Below are positions 1-13,450 of a DNA stretch of 64,000 bases, piece by piece. The notes beneath the pieces are model-generated. The model was not told the origin of the DNA. It made no database searches and saw nothing but the letters and a program-made list of their open reading frames with translations. A program made the translations under genes and the position numbers. Position 1 is the first letter of the stretch; every line of letters starts with the position of its first letter. The stretch is from NCBI RefSeq assembly GCF_000002995.4, contig NW_025062476.1, positions 796,501 through 860,500 on the forward strand, in the 5' to 3' direction. Origin of the DNA: Brugia malayi (lineage: Eukaryota; Nematoda; Chromadorea; Rhabditida; Onchocercidae).

Positions 1-1240
1 GTTCAAAACTAACTCTTACATATGTAAGTAGTAAAGTTTATCTAATAGTAAGGATAATTTACTCACTATTTGTATGAAATTTATTGTAAGCCAATACTTA
101 TCATTTGCTTATCACTATGTAACGAATTAAACTTATTATCAATGTCAATCTTCTGCTATCAGCAAATTTAAATTTACCTTATCATACCTATTCCATTCAA
201 CTCTTTATTCAAATCCTTTACTTATTTTTTGCATTTTATTGTTTCCTTCTTAATTGCATATTTGTTGAGAATAATTTTAGGAAATTATCACTATATTATC
301 AGTATAGATTAACATTTTATGTAATGTAATTGGTTAGCAAATAACAATTCCATTACATATTACATTCATTCGTACAATCTTCAAATTAAAAATCAAGAAA
401 ATTTCTCAGACAAATCTTTTATATCTGATAGCCACTAACTATTACCTTACGACTCATAGTAGTAACTTTACGACGTATGCATTAACACTGTATCCTCTAT
501 GAGTATTTATGATATTTCAAGACAAAAAAGGTGCGTGTTATTTAGCAGTTGTTTACGATAATGCAATTGTTTACGAGAATGCGATTGTTTACGAGATTAC
601 GACGTATGCATGACCACTAAACTATATTCTGTATGACGTATTTATGATATTTCAAGACAAAAAAGAGCGTGTTATTTAGTGGTTGTTTACGAGAATGCGA
701 TTGTTTACGAGAAGAAAGAGAAAGATAGAACAATAAGGAATTGAGTTGACTTACTTTACAGTACCTATCTGTAAGCCATTTTTATTGCTTGCATATATCA
801 AGTAAAAATACTGATTCACAATTCTGTATCTCATTTATTATGTTTTTGCATTATATCATTTTTTTTTTTTGTACAAAGTTTATTGACATTTTAAAATTGA
901 AATTTTTTTATTATAATAGAAATAAAAATATTTCTCGAATTATATACATTGCTTAATATTATTATAGTTTATGAAAATAAAAAAAGAAAAAAATTCCATT
1001 CTTATTCCTTTGATTTAAAATTGTTGGTTTTATTTTGGAAAATTTTTCTTTGTTATAACTAATCTTCCAAAATCAATATGAAAAGCTACATGATGATTTC
1101 ATTAATTTAATGAAGCGAAATAATCAGTAATTTGCTATTGCCATTTTTCAATTAATCTCTGATTCATCATTATCATCAAATTAGATTGATATTATTGTTA
1201 AAAAAAAAAAATATTTTCAGGAGTAATTTTCTGTGAAATT
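1..1240. other. AT-rich flank with short direct repeats, no gene seen
   Basis: No coding exon with splice support was found. A diverged direct duplication lies at about 471-598 and 599-713: both halves contain ACGACGTATGCAT, then TTATGATATTTCAAGACAAAA, then several GTTTACGAGA motifs. The rest is AT-rich with T and A runs. It lies downstream of the minus-strand GPCR gene. Confidence 0.5.
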
Positions 1241-4223
1241 CTATCGATGAATTGTCGTCACTCGCCTTATTGTTGATTTTGGTGTCAATTTTACTGTATT
1301 CTTTAAGCATGGAAATTTCCTGAGTTGCTTTTTAAATTCATTCCGGTATTCTGTACTGCAAAAAACACTTTTCATAATGATAGCTTAAAATTAAACTTAT
1401 CAATATTACTAGTATTAATTGTTAAGGATACAATAACTTAAAATTAAACTTATCAATATTACTAGTATTAATTGTTAAGGATACAATAACTTAAAATTAA
1501 ACTTATCAATATTACTAGTATTAATTGTTAAGGATACAATAAAATATTTCAAATGCAAAATATTTTAACTTTTTTTTCTTTTTTTTAATATTTTATAAGA
1601 ATAATTTTTTTTTTTTTTTTTTTACCTCCTCCAATAATAAAATAAGCAATTGAATGAGATGCTTAAATTAACAAATATTCCCGCATAACATCCTATGTAA
1701 AATGCTGTCATTTCGGAAAAATCAAAAAACATTGTTGACAAATAAATAATCGTTGATGCTAGCTGTCCCAGTCCAATAAATGCCACAACAATCTTTAATG
1801 TTTGCAAAAGTTCGAAATTTTTAGTTGCTGAAAATTAAAATTAAAAATTAAAACAGTGCTATAGCAACCATTAAACTTATTCATAATTAATTAATTCGTA
1901 TAAAATGCTTCATGCATAGATATAATTTTAATGCAGAAATAAAAGCTATTGAATAATAAAGAAGCAAAAAGCGAATGATATTGAATAGACATTTTTCATA
2001 TGGTAGTTATTAAATTCAAATTGATAGTTTACTTAAATATATTTATTTATTAATTATTTAAATAACTCACATGTTTTAGCTTTCACCATAACACGACTCA
2101 GTATTGCATAAAGTATAATTGTTGCTAAATTAATTAATGTCGATGAAATACTCCAAACTGAATCTGATAAACCATTGTATATTGCTACCACAACACAAAT
2201 TACTTCCATACTACAAAATGCGATAAACAAATAAAATAATTTAAAATTTAAAAAATAAAATAAAAAAATGCAACACTTTGAGTATATTTCTTTATGGCTT
2301 AGAATATTTAAGAATATTTTTCATTTTTTACATATCAAATTTTTTTTCTTTTCTTATTTTTAATAATGAAACTTTTATTTTTTTTTAAAGCTTATTTCTT
2401 CATATTATTGCATAATGGATGTTTCTGTTTCTGTAGTAATCACTTGAAAGTCAGGCAGAAAAATTTTTAGTCAAAGATGAATTAATATTTTGCTTCAATT
2501 TTCTTCAAGAAAATTTGTTGAGATATTTGATGGTCAGATATTATATTTAACTTGAGAGATATTATTATTATATTTAACCCGAGATATTATACTTACTCGA
2601 GATATTATATTTAACCTGAGAAATATTATTATTATATTTAACCGAGATATTATACTTAACCTGAGAAATACCTATCAAAAATCTTACTCGTTACTTGCAT
2701 CATATATAAAAACCAATATGAGCATAGCAACTGCATAAAGTATTGCTGGTAGAGTCATTATTGGAATATAAAGCATTTTACTCATTTTTCGATATCTGCA
2801 AATAACCATTACAGTTCTGAACTTTAGAACTATTATTCGAATTTAAAACAACAAAGTAAATAATTTAGCATTGCCATTTGAGAAACACAACTATCACAGT
2901 AAGCAGTAAGCAGTAAGCTAGAGAGATTGAAGTTACTTGTACTGCCCAAATACTTACTTTAAAGGTCTTAAAATGGCCATGGCTCGATCTATGCCTGTAG
3001 GTAGTAATCATCTATCAGTAAGCAGTAAGCTAGAGAGATTGAAGTTACTTGTACTGCCCAAATACTTACTTTAAAGGTCTTAAAATGGCCATGGCTCGAT
3101 CTATGCCTGTAGGTAGTAATCATCTATCAGTAAGCAGTAAGCTAGAGAGATTGAAGTTACTTGTACTGCCCAAATACTTACTTTAAAGGTCTTAAAATGG
3201 CCATGGCTCGATCTATGCCTGTAGGTAGTAATCATCTATCAGTAAGCAGTAAGCTAGAGAGATTGAAGTTACTTGTACTGCCCAAATACTTACTTTAAAG
3301 GTCTTAAAATGGCCATGGCTCGATCTATGCCTGTAGGTAGTAATCATCTATCAGTAAGCAGTAAGCTAGAGAGATTGAAGTTACTTGTACTGCCCAAATA
3401 CTTACTTTAAAGGTCTTAAAATGGCCATGGCTCGATCTATGCCTATAGGTAGTAATATAATCATTGAGAAATTCATGCCAAAATTGGGTAATAACTGTAT
3501 CCAAATACATTTCCATAAGGGTATGGAAGTGATTCCAGTAAAAATAAAGTATGCAAATGGAATATGGCCGATTTGATGAAGAATGTCACCAAATGCGCCC
3601 AATGCTATTAATATGTTATTGACATTGTGAAGATGCCTGGAATTTTTTGTAAATTTAAAAGTGAGCAATTTTTTTCTTTTAAATTTTGAATTTTTTAACT
3701 TTGAAATGGAATACGCAAAGAGATACAAAATTTGTTACTTAAAATATTTTAAATATCATAAATTTAATCATAAATCTTTCAAATTCACATGAAATTATAT
3801 AAGCAAATTGATGAAACTTTCCTTTTCAATTTCTATTTTCCCTCTGTTTCTTCTCTGAAACATTCACTGAACCTTTTAAATTCCTTATTTTGATCTTAGC
3901 CAATTTTATGTAAATCAAATGCAATAATGAAAAGCAACTTTACATCTCTTTTTTCCTTTTCATTAAATAATGTTTAAAAATTGAGAGCAATACAGTCATC
4001 AATGATGATACTGTTAATCGAGTATATTGATAAAATAATTATAAGTGATCAATCAATCAATCAATCAATCGATCAGTTAATCAATCAATCAATCATTTAA
4101 TCAGTCAATGACGTACTTGTTTTGAATAGTAGCTACAATAAGCGCAGTATTGCCAATAAATCCAGTTAAAAGGCATAGTAGAAAAATGCATACACATGGT
4201 ATAATTGGTATCAATATAACCAT
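1241..4223 (-). CDS. Srsx-like seven-transmembrane chemoreceptor
   Basis: Predicted serpentine chemoreceptor of the nematode Srsx class, a plasma-membrane GPCR probably used in chemosensation. Minus-strand exons: 4117-4223, 3406-3636, 2688-2795, 2071-2210, 1626-1827, 1241-1355; phases agree throughout and give about 300 residues, the usual family length. Exon 1 holds TM1 with GFIGN. Exon 2 holds the conserved [16 protein letters not shown] segment, the Cys before TM3 (PLWKCIW) and a DRY-equivalent [13 protein letters not shown]. Exon 3 opens the TM4 region ([13 protein letters not shown]), exon 4 has TM5, exon 5 has TM6 and TM7 ending YYWRR, and exon 6 is a basic tail. The start ATG lies 13 nt after an acceptor (TTTCAG), suggesting spliced-leader addition. 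The donor end of exon 2 is duplicated in tandem in the following intron. The class is confident; subfamily and ligand are unknown. Confidence 0.8.
1384..1542. repeat. 53-bp tandem repeat, 3 copies
   Basis: Three near-perfect head-to-tail copies, starting at about 1384, 1437 and 1490, of a unit beginning CTTAAAATTAAACTTATCAA and containing ACTAGTATTAATTG. It lies in the last intron of the GPCR gene. No function is evident. Confidence 0.9.
2901..3460. repeat. 112-bp tandem duplication of an exon/intron boundary, 5 copies
   Basis: Five head-to-tail copies (period 112, boundaries near 2901, 3013, 3125, 3237, 3349). The rightmost copy is the authentic 3' end of GPCR exon 2 plus its donor. The other four sit in the intron and repeat the last 37 coding bases, the donor (GTAAGT on the minus strand) and the start of the intron. 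In the intronic copies an A-to-C change (read on the minus strand) turns the exonic CTATAGGC into CTACAGGC, so each copy carries both an acceptor-like CAG and a donor. Confidence 0.92.
4047..4110. repeat. (ATCA)n microsatellite
   Basis: Interrupted tetranucleotide run of ATCA/ATCG units immediately downstream (on the minus strand) of GPCR exon 1. Confidence 0.8.
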
Positions 4224-4236
4224 TTTATTATTTAAT

Positions 4237-6296
4237 CTGAAATTATCAAACAAAAATTTGCATAAAAAATTTTTATAATTATTTTAAAATTTTAGAAAAC
4301 AAACCACCTAGAAAGAAAAGAAAAATTCATTGTGTTTATTTATCTACCGTATACTTTTTTCTAAATAATATGTGGGAGGTATTAGTTTGTTACCAACCAT
4401 TGATTCACATTTATTCGTTAATTGCAATTTCCTTCATTTTTTTTTTTTTTTTTTTTTGTCAAATTTTTTTTAAAAACTAATTTTATATCACTCAACAATT
4501 ACTTAAACTTAAATATGATTCATTGATTATAATTAATAATTGAAATTAAGAAAATTTGTATTTACATGTATTTTAGTAAATTTTGATATGATCAAAAAAA
4601 TGAATGATAAGTTTTTGTGAAAAAAAAAGTGTAAAACTGAGTAATAGTTAATTTTCAAATTTTCAAATTATTATACCACAAAGGATTAAGTTCAAAATGA
4701 ATTATGTTATCAACTAGATATTACTTATTCAGTTTACTTATTCAACCACCTGTTGAAATTACTATTAGATTTATTTACAGATATAGTTTAACATTACTAT
4801 CAAACTCTAAACAACATCGTTTGCGATTATATGATCGACTAATAAATTAGCTTTACCATGACAACCCAATTAATTATTTATTTTAATTCATTTAATAATT
4901 GTGCATTTGACGGCATATTTTACTTATACAACAATAAATTAATAAATTCAACGATCATTGGTCAATCTTTTTGAGATAAGATTATTATTAATTATACTGA
5001 GCTAATTATTTGTGTTTATTTTTTTTTCTTTTTGCTAGGCCAAAATTTTGATGTCATCAAATTGTGTTTAATATCATTTAGTAGACATTTTACAACCAAT
5101 AAAGTTTACTATGAATTTTATTCGTCAAGAAAAATTAATTATTTCATATGTTCGCAGCAAATCAATCGAATTGTTTCAAAATAAAATTTCATTTTAATGT
5201 CATTAGAAAAAAAAAAAAGAAAAACTTCATAAAAGTTTATAAAACATTTAAATTCGTGAAACATTTAAAAATACATACATTTTATAAAGTTTAACTTTTT
5301 CAAAAAATTTTCCACTTCACTTCATGAATTCAAAAATTTTTCACATCATTTCTTATAATAATTTCAAAAGTTTAGAATTATTTACAATTAGAATTAAGCT
5401 AACTTCTCAGTTTTGTTTTTTTAACTTTTGTAAAATATTAGATTTTTATTATTATAGTAAAGTAATATATACAATAAATGCAGTTGAAAAGTTTGATCGA
5501 TATCTAAATACAGTTGCAGTGCACTAAGAAATTAATTATTTCTAATACATACAATAAATCAATCAATCAAATTGCTTTTTTCAAAAATAAATACAAAAAA
5601 TTTTGATGTATATTTATTTCATAAAACTATTATTAATAAATATTATTCAGAATTAATAAAAGAATTATTATTAATGACAGTAAAATCTAACTGTTATTCA
5701 TTTCGTTAATTAATGATATAAATTCCATTACAGTTAACAATTTGAACATTCAAAAGATTTCCTAAACAAAATTTTTGTTTTTACTTTTTTTTTTTTTTTT
5801 TTTGAAAACTAAAAATGAAATTTTACACAGCAAAAATGATTAAAGAGGAAAAAAAAATCTAGATATTATTCAGAATTAATAAATTTATTTCTGGAAGAAT
5901 TAATTGATAGCATTGAAACAGAGAAAAAATTATTTTTTTTTATAGATAATTGAATATGCATAAAAATTAATTTATCCAAAAAGTTTTTCCTTTGATGTAT
6001 GTGAAAACTATCTGAATACATTGAAATAATATCGAATGAATGCTCATATCAACGAAGTTATTGTTAATTCAGGGACGATCGTTTTCATCATGGGCTAATC
6101 GTTTCATGCCGTGTGTATGTCTGTCTGTCTGTGTATGTGTGTATGTGTATGTGTGTGTGTTATATTACTATCAGTGATGATATCACAAGATATCAAGCGG
6201 AATAATTAATGCATAATTTATTTGCGGCGTATTTCTTTCCATTGTTCATCAATAAAAATAGCTTTTTTTTTTATTGTTTTTAATTTTAATTTCATT
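4237..6296. other. AT-rich intergenic region
   Basis: Sequence upstream of the GPCR gene and left of the satellite. Only low-complexity A/T tracts and a GT-rich microsatellite at 6111-6160 are visible. A 67-codon open frame at 5324 has no splice context or recognisable motif. GPCR promoter elements presumably lie here, but none can be identified. Confidence 0.5.
6111..6160. repeat. GT-rich microsatellite
   Basis: Mixed (GT)n, (CTGT)n and (GTAT)n run just left of the 70-bp satellite. Confidence 0.85.
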
Positions 6297-9200
6297 CCAT
6301 TATCATTCTATCATTACAAAATATCAATATATTATCATATTCATATCATCATTATATCAGCATAGTCCATTATCATTCTATCATTACAAAATATCAATAT
6401 ATTATCATATTCATATCATCATTATATCAGCATAGTCCATTATCATTCTATCATTACAAAATATCAATATATTATCATATTCATATCATCATTATATCAG
6501 CATAGTCCATTATCATTCTATCATTACAAAATATCAATATATTATCATATTCATATCATCATTATATCAGCATAGTCCATTATCATTCTATCATTACAAA
6601 ATATCAATATATTATCATATTCATATCATCATTATATCAGCATAGTCCATTATCATTCTATCATTACAAAATATCAATATATTATCATATTCATATCATC
6701 ATTATATCAGCATAGTCCATTATCATTCTATCATTACAAAATATCAATATATTATCATATTCATATCATCATTATATCAGCATAGTCCATTATCATTCTA
6801 TCATTACAAAATATCAATATATTATCATATTCATATCATCATTATATCAGCATAGTCCATTATCATTCTATCATTACAAAATATCAATATATTATCATAT
6901 TCATATCATCATTATATCAGCATAGTCCATTATCATTCTATCATTACAAAATATCAATATATTATCATATTCATATCATCATTATATCAGCATAGTCCAT
7001 TATCATTCTATCATTACAAAATATCAATATATTATCATATTCATATCATCATTATATCAGCATAGTCCATTATCATTCTATCATTACAAAATATCAATAT
7101 ATTATCATATTCATATCATCATTATATCAGCATAGTCCATTATCATTCTATCATTACAAAATATCAATATATTATCATATTCATATCATCATTATATCAG
7201 CATAGTCCATTATCATTCTATCATTACAAAATATCAATATATTATCATATTCATATCATCATTATATCAGCATAGTCCATTATCATTCTATCATTACAAA
7301 ATATCAATATATTATCATATTCATATCATCATTATATCAGCATAGTCCATTATCATTCTATCATTACAAAATATCAATATATTATCATATTCATATCATC
7401 ATTATATCAGCATAGTCCATTATCATTCTATCATTACAAAATATCAATATATTATCATATTCATATCATCATTATATCAGCATAGTCCATTATCATTCTA
7501 TCATTACAAAATATCAATATATTATCATATTCATATCATCATTATATCAGCATAGTCCATTATCATTCTATCATTACAAAATATCAATATATTATCATAT
7601 TCATATCATCATTATATCAGCATAGTCCATTATCATTCTATCATTACAAAATATCAATATATTATCATATTCATATCATCATTATATCAGCATAGTCCAT
7701 TATCATTCTATCATTACAAAATATCAATATATTATCATATTCATATCATCATTATATCAGCATAGTCCATTATCATTCTATCATTACAAAATATCAATAT
7801 ATTATCATATTCATATCATCATTATATCAGCATAGTCCATTATCATTCTATCATTACAAAATATCAATATATTATCATATTCATATCATCATTATATCAG
7901 CATAGTCCATTATCATTCTATCATTACAAAATATCAATATATTATCATATTCATATCATCATTATATCAGCATAGTCCATTATCATTCTATCATTACAAA
8001 ATATCAATATATTATCATATTCATATCATCATTATATCAGCATAGTCCATTATCATTCTATCATTACAAAATATCAATATATTATCATATTCATATCATC
8101 ATTATATCAGCATAGTCCATTATCATTCTATCATTACAAAATATCAATATATTATCATATTCATATCATCATTATATCAGCATAGTCCATTATCATTCTA
8201 TCATTACAAAATATCAATATATTATCATATTCATATCATCATTATATCAGCATAGTCCATTATCATTCTATCATTACAAAATATCAATATATTATCATAT
8301 TCATATCATCATTATATCAGCATAGTCCATTATCATTCTATCATTACAAAATATCAATATATTATCATATTCATATCATCATTATATCAGCATAGTCCAT
8401 TATCATTCTATCATTACAAAATATCAATATATTATCATATTCATATCATCATTATATCAGCATAGTCCATTATCATTCTATCATTACAAAATATCAATAT
8501 ATTATCATATTCATATCATCATTATATCAGCATAGTCCATTATCATTCTATCATTACAAAATATCAATATATTATCATATTCATATCATCATTATATCAG
8601 CATAGTCCATTATCATTCTATCATTACAAAATATCAATATATTATCATATTCATATCATCATTATATCAGCATAGTCCATTATCATTCTATCATTACAAA
8701 ATATCAATATATTATCATATTCATATCATCATTATATCAGCATAGTCCATTATCATTCTATCATTACAAAATATCAATATATTATCATATTCATATCATC
8801 ATTATATCAGCATAGTCCATTATCATTCTATCATTACAAAATATCAATATATTATCATATTCATATCATCATTATATCAGCATAGTCCATTATCATTCTA
8901 TCATTACAAAATATCAATATATTATCATATTCATATCATCATTATATCAGCATAGTCCATTATCATTCTATCATTACAAAATATCAATATATTATCATAT
9001 TCATATCATCATTATATCAGCATAGTCCATTATCATTCTATCATTACAAAATATCAATATATTATCATATTCATATCATCATTATATCAGCATAGTCCAT
9101 TATCATTCTATCATTACAAAATATCAATATATTATCATATTCATATCATCATTATATCAGCATAGTCCATTATCATTCTATCATTACAAAATATCAATAT

Positions 9201-10612
9201 ATTATCATATTCATATCATCATTATATCAGCATAGTCCATTATCATTCTATCATTACAAAATATCAATATATTATCATATTCATATCATCATTATATCAG
9301 CATAGTCCATTATCATTCTATCATTACAAAATATCAATATATTATCATATTCATATCATCATTATATCAGCATAGTCCATTATCATTCTATCATTACAAA
9401 ATATCAATATATTATCATATTCATATCATCATTATATCAGCATAGTCCATTATCATTCTATCATTACAAAATATCAATATATTATCATATTCATATCATC
9501 ATTATATCAGCATAGTCCATTATCATTCTATCATTACAAAATATCAATATATTATCATATTCATATCATCATTATATCAGCATAGTCCATTATCATTCTA
9601 TCATTACAAAATATCAATATATTATCATATTCATATCATCATTATATCAGCATAGTCCATTATCATTCTATCATTACAAAATATCAATATATTATCATAT
9701 TCATATCATCATTATATCAGCATAGTCCATTATCATTCTATCATTACAAAATATCAATATATTATCATATTCATATCATCATTATATCAGCATAGTCCAT
9801 TATCATTCTATCATTACAAAATATCAATATATTATCATATTCATATCATCATTATATCAGCATAGTCCATTATCATTCTATCATTACAAAATATCAATAT
9901 ATTATCATATTCATATCATCATTATATCAGCATAGTCCATTATCATTCTATCATTACAAAATATCAATATATTATCATATTCATATCATCATTATATCAG
10001 CATAGTCCATTATCATTCTATCATTACAAAATATCAATATATTATCATATTCATATCATCATTATATCAGCATAGTCCATTATCATTCTATCATTACAAA
10101 ATATCAATATATTATCATATTCATATCATCATTATATCAGCATAGTCCATTATCATTCTATCATTACAAAATATCAATATATTATCATATTCATATCATC
10201 ATTATATCAGCATAGTCCATTATCATTCTATCATTACAAAATATCAATATATTATCATATTCATATCATCATTATATCAGCATAGTCCATTATCATTCTA
10301 TCATTACAAAATATCAATATATTATCATATTCATATCATCATTATATCAGCATAGTCCATTATCATTCTATCATTACAAAATATCAATATATTATCATAT
10401 TCATATCATCATTATATCAGCATAGTCCATTATCATTCTATCATTACAAAATATCAATATATTATCATATTCATATCATCATTATATCAGCATAGTCCAT
10501 TATCATTCTATCATTACAAAATATCAATATATTATCATATTCATATCATCATTATATCAGCATAGTCCATTATCATTCTATCATTACAAAATATCAATAT
10601 ATTATCATATTC
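6297..10612. repeat. 70-bp satellite array, about 61.7 copies
   Basis: Tandem array with an exact 70-bp period (for example unit starts at 6297, 6367 and 6437). By eye I see no substitution across the copies until 10613, where the sequence changes to TCACATTATC and decays over about 80 bp into related ATTATCATTA-rich sequence. Each unit contains six TATCA words at offsets 5, 13, 26, 37, 48 and 59. There is no coding potential. It separates the GPCR gene from the GPANK1-like gene. Copy number depends on assembly quality. Confidence 0.97.
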
Positions 10613-11055
10613 ACATTATCATTATATCATGAATTATCATTACATCAGTATGTTCCATTATCATTATATCATCATCATCATCATAAATTATTATCGTAAC
10701 TTTGCAGGTTTCATTGTCTATTGTTTTATTTCCTATAACTTTGTATGCTATTTGGTAGTTTGATAAAAGCTCAATATTAATTATTTATACTTGATTCCAT
10801 ACACTATTTTTCATTGTATTAGTTGAATTCATTCTACCGTTGCAATAATCAACAATTTAGTTTTTTTTTCTTGTTTGTTTTGTTTTTTACTTCAGTTTGT
10901 TAGAAAAGCAAACAACTGCAATTATTTCTTCTACAGAAAATTTCGGATATAACTCATTTCGTTAATTTATTAGTTTTTTTTTCCTCGAAATTTCGTTAAT
11001 TTATTAGTTTTTTTTTTCCTCGTAATTTCAAGCTTTTTTTGTCAGAACTTTTGGT
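10613..11055. other. Degenerate satellite edge and GPANK1-like upstream region
   Basis: To about 10690 the sequence is decayed satellite (ATTATCATTACATCA words). Beyond that is AT-rich putative promoter with a short direct repeat, ATTTCGTTAATTTATTAGTT, at about 10957 and 10987. A pyrimidine-rich acceptor (TTTTTTGTCAG) ends about 10 nt before the next start codon and is a possible trans-splice site. Confidence 0.5.
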
Positions 11056-13450
11056 ATGGATTCGTCAGGAAATGTCTCAACGATCGAAAAATATAAACAA
11101 ATCCGATTTATTAGGGCAAATCCAGTTACTAATGTACAAGCTTCTATACCGGAAAACTCTTCGAAGCCAACCACTTGCGGCGAGGAGGCACGATCATTCT
11201 ACGAAACTTTGCTAGCTGAACCGTCTACTTCAACAGTTCCGGACATCCGGATGACTGCACAACTGGAAAGGACCAGTAAACGTTCCCGAAAGTCAACAAA
11301 GCTATTAAATGATATCTCGAAGAAACAGGATAGTGTTAGTGTAAACTTCGAGTCACTTTTTAAGGATGCTGCAGATGGGAATTTACAAGGTGTTATGGAT
11401 TATTATTGTAAAAAAGGTATATTTATTATAATAGTTTCTTTTTTTCATTTATTTTTCTTTCATTTTTATTTTTGTTATAATAGGAAAAAATATACTTATC
11501 ATAATAAAAATAAAGATATATTTGTTATATTAGTTGTTATCTGAACCGTCTATTTCAATAGTTCCGGATACCCGGATGACTGTGCAACTGGAAAAGATCA
11601 GTGAAAAATGAAAAATGAAAAAAATTGAACTTCAAAAAAAATCCTAGACTTTTGATATAGATGATTTGCTTCCAATATTAATGAATATTTCTTCTGAATT
11701 TTTTATGGTAACAAAAAGCTTTCTTCCTTGTAGCCGTCAGAAGTTATAGAAATATGCTTAAATATTTCAAACTAAAAATAGTCAATGTCAATAATGAAAA
11801 ATGACGTGAAAACTACAGGAATGGATACCAATGTATCAGATCAATATGGTTGGACTGCATTGATGTGTGCAAGTTATGCAGGTCATTTGCATATTGTTAA
11901 ATATTTGTTATCGGTAGGAGTGAATATTTCAAAGCGGTTAGTATATTAGTGCTTTTTTCATTTCCATAAGACTTACTGGTCATTTAAAATCCATTCATCC
12001 TATAAGATTCATTTTAATATAGTCATCCAGCATGTCATACACCAGACAAGTCTTATTTGATTTACTTACCTTAGCAGTTACCATCGAGTCATTCAAATGA
12101 AACATGATTTAATAAAAGTAACTTACAAACAATTATGTTTAATTCATTTGCTCAGTTGAAACACCAAAATTAACGACGATAAAATATATGTGATACCATT
12201 GATTAAGACAATTCTGTGCTAAATAATAGTTAGGTTTTCAGCAGTGAAATCTTCTTATATAACTTTAATGTTATCTTATATAAAAACTTTATATAAACTG
12301 AAATATAAAATTCTTATATAAAAACTGAAAAAGCTTTCTTTTATATTCCAATTTTTTACTCGAAAGAACTATTATGTGTTTGAATTTTGTGTTCGTAGTA
12401 GAATCTCTTTTTAAGTGAATTATAAAATTTCAACAAAATTCTGTAACAGAACGTATAATACAGCAGCAAATCAGGTGAAACAGCTGCAGACTTTGCACTG
12501 AAATCTGGACATCATGAAATATACCGATATATTACTTCACATGAAAAGGAACAATTCGGGTGTGTTTTTTATGTTGTTGTTTTATGTTGTCGAATGTTAT
12601 ATCCTTAACAGAATATCAAATAGTTGATATTGCTAGAAAAAGATTTTGTATGAAATTATTGTTGTGTTTTGTTCATGAATATTATCGAATTAGCTATTAT
12701 TTGTAGACCAGCAGACTGCTTTATAAGAAATTTTTTTTTAGTGCTTTGGAAATTCTAGGATACGGTTCGAACCATCTCTGCGAAAGATAAAAAGATCTAG
12801 AAAAGCTATGGATGTTACACGTTTTTGTGATGCCTGTCAGTGTACTTATGTAGGAGAAGCTCATTTAAGCGGTATAGCACATCTTTTGGAAACCCGAAAA
12901 CCGGTGCTTGATCCGGGCTATGGAATTCCAGAATGGAATAAAGGTTATCGTATTTTACGGAAGAATGGCTGGGATGAATTTGAAGGATTAGGTCGTAATG
13001 CAACTGGTCGGCGATATCCGATAAAAACAGTGTTGAAGAGAGATAAGCTTGGTTTGGGTTGTGCTACAGCTGATACACCTAAAGTGACTCATTTCAAGGT
13101 ATGTACATTTCTTAATTCTCAGTCTCTCTCTTTTTTTAAAAAAAAGTTTTCCTTGGAATTGATGTTTATTTCATTCTTTACAGCTAAGATTAAAGAATAG
13201 ATTTAAATGTGTAGTAAAAACAAAGTGAAATTAAAGTTTGTCTTTTGTTAATATGTTATTATCCGAACAATTTTTTTTTCTTTTTTTTTTTTTGCTCAGT
13301 TTATTTATCAGTGATTTGAATTTTTAGGCTAATGATGTAAATGCGGTGAAAACATGGCCCTCGAAAAGAAGGAAACAAATGACAAACCATAGAATACTTC
13401 ATGAAAAGATTCTTGAGCGTCGATTTAGAAGTATGTTTAGGGATGACTGA
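11056..13450 (+). CDS. GPANK1: GPANK1-like ankyrin-repeat and G-patch protein
   Basis: Probable nuclear, RNA-associated protein; G-patch domains commonly dock on DEAH-box helicases. Exons: 11056-11416, 11819-11936, 12464-12559, 12759-13098, 13328-13450; all phases match, giving about 345 residues, close to the vertebrate family (about 356). Residues 1-110 are Ser/Thr- and Lys/Arg-rich. Residues about 120-185 carry ankyrin repeats (GWTALMCASYAGHLHIVKYL, then SGETAADFALKSGHHEIYRY). Next comes a short Cys/His segment (CDACQCTYVGEAHLSGIAH), and then the G-patch (GYRILRKNGWDEFEGLGRNA, ending DKLGLG). The basic C-terminus ends at a TGA. The acceptor of exon 3 is a tandem CAGCAG, so a one-serine difference is possible. 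A candidate AATAAA lies at 13563. Family assignment is by domain order; the biological role is not established here. Confidence 0.85.

Noticed and set aside
5324..5527. 67-codon plus-strand frame
   Set aside because: Low-complexity Phe/Asn/Lys/Ile composition and no gene-like context.
6297..10612. Coding tandem-repeat protein
   Set aside because: 70 bp is not a multiple of three and the units contain stops in all frames.
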